Positions 55,219 through 64,000 of a stretch of DNA of 64,000 bases are shown piece by piece. Origin of the DNA: Pelodera strongyloides (lineage: Eukaryota; Nematoda; Chromadorea; Rhabditida; Rhabditidae); NCBI GenBank assembly GCA_036852015.1, contig JAANDG010000400.1, positions 1 through 64,000 of the forward strand, written 5' to 3'. A program made the translations under genes and the position numbers. Below the pieces are notes generated by a model. It saw only the letters and a program-made list of their open reading frames with translations, ran no database searches and was not told the origin of the DNA. The stretch's first letter is position 1; the number at the start of each line of letters is the position of its first letter.

Positions 55219-56020
55219 AAATATATTTAGCTCTGACTGGGGGGTTTCTTGATCGAGAGCGTATGGTGCACATGTATTGCACTAAATTTATGAGTTGTAA
55301 ACCTAGTTGTGTGTCCTGGGTTCTTTAAAGGGATCGGGAGCACTTTTATCCAGTTCTTCAGTCTAGAGATAGGGACAGGGAAACGAGACTATAAACCTGG
55401 AATCTGGAATCATAATAAACGACAATTTGACCCACTCATTCATTTGTTTATTGAATGGGCGGAGAGGGTATGTTAACTTATGGTTGTCTGATTTAGGGAA
55501 TTAACTTGCTTGTTGATGAAGCTGTTTGATTGATACTGTATATATACTGTTTCATACTATACCTACAGCGGTAGGATATTGGAACCGAAGTCATCCACTT
55601 TTATAGATCACTGGTACATACGTACATTTCCGGATATGATGTACATTAACACGTATATTATAATGTGTCGTTAAGTACCGTAATTTGGCACGGACACTGA
55701 ATTTGCGGGAATAATAATGTGTGGTATTTGTGGTTCTGACTGTAGGGTGGAGCCGCGGGTTTTAACGGATTTGCACCCCTTTACAGCGCCCAAGTAGGAG
55801 GATTATAGGAATATAAATGTGATATTTTTGGCAGGTTATTGATTTTTGGGGAACCTTTTTCGAAGTGACATATATCTATAAAAAGATTGAAACAGCTTCT
55901 CTTTGGGTTTACTGTTTTGATACTGTGTAATACGTTTTATGGCTTAATTGGTCGCTTTCCTTTGTTCAATCTCGTTAGCGGACAGCTAAATAGGAAATCG
56001 GATTTATGTACTTTTTGGGT

Positions 56021-56186
56021 TTAAAGCGAAATACTGGCCGGTTTTTGAAACACATCGAGTACACCAGTGTTCTTATTCAGCTTATAAAAAAAAATCGACC
56101 CCAATTCGAGCAAATTAGCATAATACTTAAGTATTCAGTTGTACATGCATGATGCGTCTCAAAAACCGACCAGTATTTCGCTTTAA
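56021..56186. mobile_element. Foldback element, family H copy
   Basis: TTAAAGCGAAATACTGGCCGG at the left and CCGACCAGTATTTCGCTTTAA at the right. Confidence 0.92.
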
Positions 56187-56419
56187 ATCTAAATGCTTGT
56201 AGATTGTAATCTTCGTGTTGCATTTTATGCTTTTACACTTGGAACGTTGCTGTGTGTCATCTTTTCTATTTCCTCGTAGATATGTATGTACGTATAATTG
56301 GGTAAACCTGTTTCACCCTGTACCACAACATATTGCGACTTGCCGACTATTTCTTATAGTTCGAGAGTGAAATTACCCCAGCGCGAGCCTGTCTCTGGTC
56401 AGCTTTTTGCTCCTCTCTC

Positions 56420-56439
56420 TGGCTCTCTCTGTCTCTCGT

Positions 56440-56495
<56 letters not shown>
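56420..56495. repeat. (CT)n microsatellite
   Basis: About 70 bp of CT repeats between two family H elements. Confidence 0.95.
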
Positions 56496-56764
56496 GTCTT
56501 TCTCTCTCTATCTGTCATCATCAGGTTTTTGCTTTTCCCTCTACGAACCTGGCAAACTTGCTTTTTGTTTTGTTCATCAATTGGAAGGTTCTGGTGTAGT
56601 TAGTTTGCGTCTTACCCTTGGTGTAGGCAGTTACCGTACCCGTATCGACTTTTGTACTTTGTACTTTGGTCACTTGCCACTTTATCGAGATTATTGTAGG
56701 CAAAAGTACGTGCTGTGCTTATTGGCCCATTGGCCTTATCGTGATTTTATGCGTAAATACTTGA

Positions 56765-56930
56765 TTGAAAGCGACCGGTCGGTTTTTGAAACCATCGAGT
56801 AGACCAGCATTCTTATGCAGCTCATGCAAATGAACATAAATTAGAATAAAAAATCGAGCTAAATTCGAGCAAATTAGCATAAACAGTTGTCTGCGATGCG
56901 TTTCAATAACCGGCCGGTATTTCGCTTTAA
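56765..56930. mobile_element. Foldback element, family H copy
   Basis: AAAGCGACCGGTCGGTTTTTG at the left (left TTAA mutated to TTGA) and ACCGGCCGGTATTTCGCTTTAA at the right. Confidence 0.9.
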
Positions 56931-57214
56931 ATCCAAGTCGGAAATCTGAATTTTATTTTATTTTATTTTCCGTAAAACAGGACTTGTGAGTGGATCGACT
57001 CGCCTAGTCCAGTCCTTTATATTGGCTATTTCCAATTTGTGACATTTTGAGATTTGAGAAATCTGAACCGGGATACGGGATTTATTTCATTCCTTTTCAC
57101 TTTTGATCCTGCGCTTGGATGTGTTCCTGGTTTCATTGTCGACTACTTGACGAGATTATTTCCCATACTCATGATTTGTCGTCATCAATAATTTATTACG
57201 TGTACATAAAAAAC

Positions 57215-57384
57215 TTAAAGCGAAATACCGGCCGGTTTTTGAAACGCATCTCAAATATCAGCATTCTTATGCAGTTATGCAAGGTTTCTATTTTTTATTC
57301 AAATTTTTGCTCATTTGCATATGAAGCATAGGAAAGCAGGGAGCACTCGATGCGTTTCAAAAAACCGGCCGGTATTTAGCTTTA
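57215..57384. mobile_element. Foldback element, family H copy
   Basis: TTAAAGCGAAATACCGGCCGG and ACCGGCCGGTATTTAGCTTTAA. The centre is related to the 62476 copy (CTCATTTGCATA). Confidence 0.92.
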
Positions 57385-58278
57385 AAATTAAATGAAAATA
57401 AACCTAAGCCCCCCTGAGCCTTAAGCTGCGAACGCTTGCAATTAGTTGCGTGTTAGTGTTTGATTATTTGTGAATTTGCCGTGCGTGTAGTTGTAAACTT
57501 TAGTTATATTTGTATTTTGAACTCTTCTAGCATAAACCTAGTAGTTCAGTGCTCTGACATGTATAATGCTGAGGCTGAGCATGTGCTATGCGGGCCATAT
57601 TGCGACTCCTGACTCGCGAGTTTTCATCTATTAGAGTGCTCGTATGTATGTAATGTAGAATAAAGGAATAGGGCGGATGCGCTTGTCCCTGTCATGAGCA
57701 ACATTGGTACTCTGAGTATTACCAGGGTAATTATGGAAGTAATACACTGGGGTTTCAGCTTTTGAAGTATTAAGTATTCATGGGTAGTACTGAAGTATAT
57801 TGATTGATTTTGATTCAATACTGATTAATGTACCTTGCCTTTATTATGGTAGTGAGAGAGTACTCAGATCAGAGTACCGAGGAAAAAGGACCTAAAAGAA
57901 CTTAGCTTAGGACTTAATTAATGCACTAGACCTAGACGGTGTTGGCCCTTGTCCTTGTTGTGGCCTGTGGTTTGAAAAGTCTTGTCTTTGGTCTAGGTAG
58001 TACAGTGGCACATCTGATGATTTAAACATTAGGAAAAAAGTTCCCCAGAAGCCTTTTCGGGTCACCTTGTATTTATGCATTTTGATTGAAATGTGCGATA
58101 TAAGCGAGGTTTCGTTCCTTCGAAATGCACAGTGCCCAGTGAGTCGTGTCTAAACGAATTGCCGTTTGGGATGTTTAATACACACCCGAATGAACAAGTG
58201 TATACGGATGTGCGCGGTTTCTTTGGATTTGGTGACGGCGACGGGGAGGGCGGTTAGCTGGGAGATGTAGAGTTCAGA

Positions 58279-58428
58279 GGCCGTATTCACACGCAGGTAG
58301 CCCTCCCTAGGCTCACGAGCGCTCTAAATCTCGTCTGCTCTCTCACTCTCTACGCACTCCTTAGCTCCCTGGGGAGGCCAGGGAGGGAGGATTCCCTGCG
58401 TGTTGGTGAATACGGCCTCAGTTCTCCT
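58279..58428. mobile_element. Foldback element with GGCCGTATTCAC ends
   Basis: GAGGCCGTATTCACACGCAGG and CCTGCGTGTTGGTGAATACGGCCTC bound CCCTCCCTAGG / CCAGGGAGGGAGG inner pairs. A truncated left end of the same kind (GGCCGTATTCACCACTCGTG) lies near 14811. Confidence 0.75.
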
Positions 58429-59699
58429 CAGAGCTCGGATTAGCTGTGTAGCTCCGAGCTCCGAGAGTTACTGCGATGTCATGATGTTCGTCTAACAATA
58501 AGTTCGAAAATTAGTTAGCCTCCTGTGCTATAGTAAGTATTTAGTTACCGCCGATAAATACTTTAGACTAGATATATTTTGTTTTGTTCCGATTTCTCTC
58601 GCTAGATGCAAGCAACTGGTTGAAATTAGAGTCTCGTGGAAATGTGCCTTTAAATCAGAGCAAAGCTTCTATAATTTCACAATTTCAGTTTTTTTTCCGC
58701 CAATTTTCTTGTAGGAGAATCGACATTGTCTTGTTCTAATAATGTGGGCATCTTTGTCATGTTTAACTGCTCAATATGCATCATTTTAGGTGGTTATTCG
58801 GCTATTTTGGGGGATAGAATTAGAATGAAATCGAGTGAATCCTTTTTAGAGTGACATATTTAGGTATTTTTCTGTAACTCTTTACAACGTTTACCTCTCC
58901 ATTTTTGAACTCCAGGAAAGTGAACAAATGAACTGAATTAGGCTTCTTCATTTTTCGAGATGAAGTGATTAATTTCGGTTGAATTTTGGCTGGTACTGAG
59001 TTATTCTTTGTTTCTAAGTTTCTTTTGTCTGCTTGTTGTAGCAACACAACACCTACTGTCAGATATAATGTGTATGTGACGGGGAAGAAACTTGATAAAG
59101 TGCGCGTGAATGTATGCAACAGACTAGTACTATGTGTTGTATGTTGATGGAGAAACTGGTTTATCTTTCTCTTTGTGCTTGGTTTACATACGATCACTGA
59201 CAACTTTTAGTGACTGCTGCTCGCGGTTTGTATTGGATTATTTAGTATTAATATTTTTTAGTCTGAAAGGACTATTTGTCTTCGAATATGTCCCGTCTTT
59301 CTATTTTGAGATTTAGACGTGATGTGGCTGGAGATATATTGGGTGGTTGAAATTTTGAGAATTGTCTCATTTTGTACGCTTTTCCATTTGATTTGATGCT
59401 TGAAGCGGCAATATCCGCGTTTGGACACAAGCACTAAGGGCCAAGGGCCAACTAAGGGGCCCATGACCTTTCGCAGTGATTTTGATGAATTCTGTGTCAG
59501 GTTTGGGTCTTATAACATGGAATTTGTTGGTTTTTTGCTGACACTTTTTTACGGTGGAAACTTCAAACAACTATTAAGTAATAGAGTTAGAAGTAAAGTT
59601 TTTAGTTGGTCTATGAAACATTTGGCTATCCGCGAGTGGCATTTGGATTTTGGGTTATATCCAAGGAGTCCACTTTGGTATATGACAGTATGACTGGTA

Positions 59700-59793
59700 G
59701 CAAAGGTAGCGTTGCGATGTATATCCTTACTAAAGTCTCGCAACATTCATCAACTGAGACTATTCACAAGCCACGTGTCATGCCACTTTAACG
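59700..59793. mobile_element. Family V, partial copy
   Basis: The right end CACAAGCCACGTGTCATGCCACTTTAA is clear. The left half is not recognised. Confidence 0.45.
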
Positions 59794-60474
59794 TCGTACA
59801 ATGATCCGTGCTTCCGAAGCCTACTAACGTTCTTATACTGGAATAGTCATTTTGTGTTGCCGCTCTTCTTTTAGCCAAACCCATATTCTGGATGTATATG
59901 AGGGCTTGATGATAATTTATCACTGAAAAGCGACCCCGGGGAATTGGTATTGGGGAGAGGGGTAGGTTATAGAGAGAATGCCCGCTTCACTACCCCAAGT
60001 GGCTCGTTTACTTTGCGTAGAAGATAATGGTGTAGTTGTGTTAGCTTTTCTGGGAAATAGTCTTTGGATTTCAACAATGTTATACTTATACTAGGAGAAG
60101 GTTTATATCTCCAGACTCTCACTGCTAATGTGTATGTATACGTTAAAAATATTTTTATAGTTGAGCTTTCCGTTATTATGTCTGGTCCTTTGATAATGAT
60201 CGGGTTGTTCACTGGTGGATTTGAAAAGTTGTTAAAATTCCAGGGGTTAACCACTAAACAGTAAGATAGACAGAAGGAGGATGATCTTTTTTCTTTGAGT
60301 TCCCTTTTGTGCTGTGCCTTGTGCTTCACCGTCGGTCGTCGGTGGCCTTTAACTGCTAAGGGATATGGTAGTATGGTCCCTGTCCTTCACCTTTACAAGT
60401 GTTTGTACACGAGGACAGTGATAGGGTTGTGAGTTCCCTCTGTGTATGTCTATGATGTCCCAAGTCTCTCTTAA

Positions 60475-60493
60475 ATCTCTCTCTCTGTCTTAC

Positions 60494-60536
<43 letters not shown>

Positions 60537-60550
60537 AGAGAAAGAGAGAC
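60475..60550. repeat. Inverted CT/GA microsatellite pair
   Basis: CTCTCTCTCTGTCT is immediately followed by AGAGAGAGACAGAGAGAG and a long (GA)n run, so the two can form a hairpin. Confidence 0.9.
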
Positions 60551-60828
60551 TTCTTGAACTGTGTTTGTGTTTGTTGGGCGCTTATGTTGAATACCGTAGC
60601 CGTGGCTTTCGACTTTCGAGTTGAGATTGTATAGTCAGCTAGGTGAGGTTTTTGGTTCACTGTTTTTGATGGTCCCCTTTTGTCAGTGGATATTTATTCG
60701 ATGGAAAACAATTCGTCTGAATCTGAATCTGAATCGTGCAACACTTTGAAAAGATCTTTCTTATTCACAGCTGGCGTCGTTGACAAATACCATGTCAGTG
60801 TCTGTTCTTCCTCATAGGTAGGTTTAAT

Positions 60829-60936
60829 TTAAAGCGAAATAATAAAAAATCGAGCTAAATCCGAGCAAATTAACATAAATGCGTAAGAATTCAATTGTCC
60901 ACGATGCGTTTCAAAGCCGGCCGGTATTTCGCTTTC
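60829..60936. mobile_element. Family H with internal deletion
   Basis: The left end TTAAAGCGAAAT jumps directly to AATAAAAAATCGAGCTAAAT, losing about 60 bp of the left arm. The right end GCCGGCCGGTATTTCGCTTTC has lost its TTAA. Confidence 0.85.
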
Positions 60937-61882
60937 GAGGTATCTTTCGAGGTATCTTTCGAGGGTAACCATGGAATGGAGTACGGTATTTTGTAGATTG
61001 TAATTTGTAAAGTTGCGTATATTCTCTTATTTCTTATAGTATATTCTCTGGTTAATAAAGAGGTCTGTTTCGATTGGCAAATTGTGTGCGAGGAGTTATT
61101 ACTTACAATTAGAATGTCGTTTTCAACTACTCTGTCTTGATCCCTTGATCGATGTACATTGTTGTACACATACTGAACCCTTTGGGTCCTTGGGTTCTCT
61201 ATAGGTCCTTTTGATGTTGGTCCTTATGTAGGGAGGACCCCTCCCCGACTAGGTGCTTCCCCCCTCTGTTTGTGTATTTTATTTGCTAAGGCTGAGAAGC
61301 TGGCTGTAGCCTCGGGGCGGCCCTCCCGAGACTACATTATAATACTCACGCGGTGACTGTTCTTACATCGTAACTTAGTTACAAGTAGGGTGTATTTTAA
61401 CGTTATGGCTTAACTTACCAAGTCTTAGGGGTAGGAACGGATAACCTTCCGCGTGTTTCTTACCTTTTTGGTAAACTGTAAACTTGATTTAAAATGATTG
61501 CTACCACTGGACCGAGGGTTAATAGTTGTGTACCGATTCTTTCTTTTGTTTTTCTGACGTATTATTAGTGGGATGCCTGCTAAACTACAGTCTTGAAAGT
61601 CTAAGTCCAGTCACAATTTGTTTCTTTCTTTGTTAAAATGCGTGAGAAAAGAACCGCATAGTAACTTGACTCCCTTCTATACTAAGTGAGCCTTTTTACG
61701 GTTTCTCGTCCCGCCTCCGCCCTGTTTCTGAAAGGTGTATTCGTTTACAAATTGAAGTGTCTTAGAAGTGGTCATTGGGTTTTGTTGTTGTTGTAGAATT
61801 TGTAAGTTTCTTTTTGTAGACTGTTTTCAGTTTATTTGCATCGTAAGAGCGTTCCTAGCTTCAAGCTGAGTTATTCTGGTTT

Positions 61883-62044
61883 TTGAAGCCGTATTGTACC
61901 CAGTTTGGGAAATTTGCATATGATACTAGTATCCTAGTTAATTTGGTGCCGGAAGTTTCGGACGGGCACCAACAATTTACATAGGATACATACGAGATTC
62001 ATATCGTATGCAAATTTCCCAAAGTTGGTACACTACGGCTTTAA
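61883..62044. mobile_element. Foldback element, family T
   Basis: AAGCCGTATTGTACCCAGTTTG and CAAAGTTGGTACACTACGGCTTTAA, with GGGAAATTTGCATATGATAC pairing with ATCGTATGCAAATTTCCC. Right TTAA at 62041-62044, left decayed to TTGA. Confidence 0.8.
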
Positions 62045-62475
62045 GTTCTCTAGGCTTTGCTCGAGGTCTTGCAAAAAAAAAGCGGTCTAGGATTTTTCAA
62101 TTCACAGTTTACACTGCGGTGCCATTGCTGTACGCGGCTAATTTTTACCTTAACTTTGGTCCTTAGCTCTGGTAAATAGCACTGGTCCTTAGCTCTGGTA
62201 AATCAAGTTTACAGTGCTTTACCAGAGCTAAGGAACTATAGGGATCTTGAAAGAATATTGGTTTGGTCCACTCTGTGTGTGTGTCGGGGTGAAGGTCGTT
62301 TGTGTGTGTGTGTTGTGCAAGTTTTGTGGTGTGGCTTGGGGAGGGGGACGAGATAGCTATCATTAGAGTTATAGAGGAGATGTGGGCAAAATCGGACTAA
62401 GTCATACGTACACTTAAGAAATTCTTTCCTTCCCTTTGCTTTTCTATTTTTGGTTAATATGCTGTTTCTTTAACT

Positions 62476-62627
62476 TTAAAGCGAAATACAGGCCGGTTTT
62501 TGAAACGCATCGTGAACAACTTGCTAATTTACTCAATTTTTTATTCTAATATATTCTCATTTGCATAAGTTGAATAAGAACGCCGGTGTACTGTGTGTTT
62601 CGAAAACCAGCCGGCATTTCGCTTTAA
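62476..62627. mobile_element. Foldback element, family H copy
   Basis: TTAAAGCGAAATACAGGCCGG and CCAGCCGGCATTTCGCTTTAA. Confidence 0.9.
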
Positions 62628-62639
62628 ACTATAGTTTTT

Positions 62640-63496
62640 GACCGTTACCATTAGAATAAATATTTACTGGTTCAAGTTTTTGAACCTAGACCTAGTCTTT
62701 TTTTGATAAAGTTTTTTATATCTAGTGTATCCTATACTTCGTTTTGCTCGGATATCTTACACTGATTTTAGTTAATTCATGGCTTGATTATAGGAAAGTT
62801 GACGTGGTAAAAAAATTGTTATGCGTTTGAGTTGGTTACAGGGTATAAATTCCGTGCGTAAACGGAGGTGGTTTCTTTAGCTTAGTGATAGACCGTTTTA
62901 ATAAAACACCTTGTTTCATCAGTCATCAAATGTATTAATTTGGAGTTGCTTCCGGAGGTGGGAAAAACCAATCCGGAGGTTGTTCGTGCGTGTTTTCACG
63001 CACCAACCTGTGCCCCTGGTTGGTTACCTACTCACCACTTTTTTTTGCTTTATTTCCTTAGTATTAACATTTGAAGATCTCCCCTTTCCTTGGTATGCCA
63101 CATGTGTGGTCTGGGTGTATTTATGTGTGCGGGCAGTGTACAGTTAATGTGAAGTTTATGTGAGGAATCTGTTTCCAGTTATGTGGGTTATAGCAGTCTG
63201 GCACCACAATATATACGTAGATCTTCCCCCGCCCCGTGCTGATCTAATTATCTAATTAGCGAGGATCGATGATATTTATTCTATATTCCCTTTGAAATTA
63301 TTGATTATGGATTATGTATTTTATTATATTGTATGTGAAATTAAATAGACTTTAGCTTCTCTCTTGTCAGATTCTTGGGATTTTTATGGCCACTATACTC
63401 GACGTTGAAGGAGCTGAAGTAGTGTTTGTAAAAGGGATGATCCTCTCTCATCCTCTCTACCAACTCTCTTTGTACTCCTGTCTCTATACTCTTTAT
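62640..63496. other. No feature identified, probable intron
   Basis: TTGTCAG near 63364-63370 is acceptor-like, but the following frame (ATGGCCACTATACTCGACG...) lacks a donor in phase and has no domain. Confidence 0.35.
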
Positions 63497-63497
63497 G

Positions 63498-63533
<36 letters not shown>

Positions 63534-63535
63534 GC
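63497..63535. repeat. (CT)n microsatellite
   Basis: CTCTCTCT run of about 35 bp, with further CT-rich patches to 63670. Confidence 0.93.
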
Positions 63536-64000
63536 GTGCCACTGACTTCCCTTTACCGAAGCAATTCTTCTGTCAATACTGCGTGATGTGGGTCCAACCT
63601 GAGTTTACCGACTCGGATCTCGCTTTCTCCCTCTCTAACTCTCTATGTACCTGCTTTCTCTCTCTACAGTCTACTCTGAGATGGATGATTGCTTATTATT
63701 GATTATTTTATTTATTTATCGATTGATTGATTATTTATTGACATGGACTGTTCCAGAGGTCAATAAGAATAAGAACTAAGTACTTTTCTCAACATATTGC
63801 TTTTAAAGGCGTAGGCACGTGCCGGGCCTTTGTAGAGTGATAAGTCAATGACCTTATCCTTATTGCAAGTCATCAAGGTTGTATTTCTGTTAGCTCTTAG
63901 TTTCCTTAACTCAGTGTATGTCGTCGTCCGATTCTCATTGGTTGCGTAACTGATCGGAGTAAGAGATTATATGTATTTGTGTGCCTCACCGAGGCGGTAC

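Noticed and set aside
58820..59203. 127-codon minus-strand gene
   Set aside because: AT-rich, no domain, no splice context, and opposite to the apparent transcription of the region.

Overview
This is eukaryotic nuclear DNA, most likely from a nematode. No intact open reading frame exceeds about 270 codons. Genes are broken into small exons with GT-AG introns whose acceptors look like TTTTCAG or TTTTTAG. The clearest protein resembles nematode SLC17-type transporters. The species cannot be named from the sequence.

Layout. (1) 1-2640: decayed non-LTR retrotransposon (LINE) with endonuclease and reverse-transcriptase remnants. (2) 3206-20456, minus strand: an F-box/WD40 repeat gene, with the F-box in exon 1 and beta-propeller blades in later exons. 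Its introns are swollen by hairpin-type miniature elements, and the last intron is almost entirely a chain of them. (3) 20460-27157: intergenic, with a 12 x 35 bp tandem repeat, several foldback elements, a large inverted duplication partner and a GC-rich foldback carrying a tRNA-Leu-like sequence. (4) 27158-38718, minus strand: a 16-exon major facilitator (SLC17/anion-cation symporter type) gene whose exon phases all fit. It encodes about 886 residues, including an unusual C-terminal tail of about 380 residues. (5) 38720-43500: intergenic, elements only. (6) 43500-64000: pyrimidine- and TG-rich on the plus strand, with many (CT)n tracts and hairpin elements. It holds one convincing plus-strand exon (about 54464-54669, ATG at 54601) and exon-like ends with good donors at 45461 and 47579. 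I read it as the 5' part of a plus-strand gene with long introns, but the product is not recognised.

The dominant structural theme is a set of at least 14 sequence-unrelated foldback families, present as whole or broken copies, nearly all bounded by TTAA followed by AG. Neighbouring copies share a single TTAA, so they form end-to-end chains. Copies sit within 6 bp of a splice donor, within 20 bp of an acceptor, and in one case may supply a donor. A separate family has TGGGGTTT ends and TTA/TAA duplications, as in PIF/Harbinger elements.

No rRNA gene, CRISPR array or operon was seen. Four tRNA-like sequences look like pseudogenes or tRNA-derived repeats rather than functional tRNAs.
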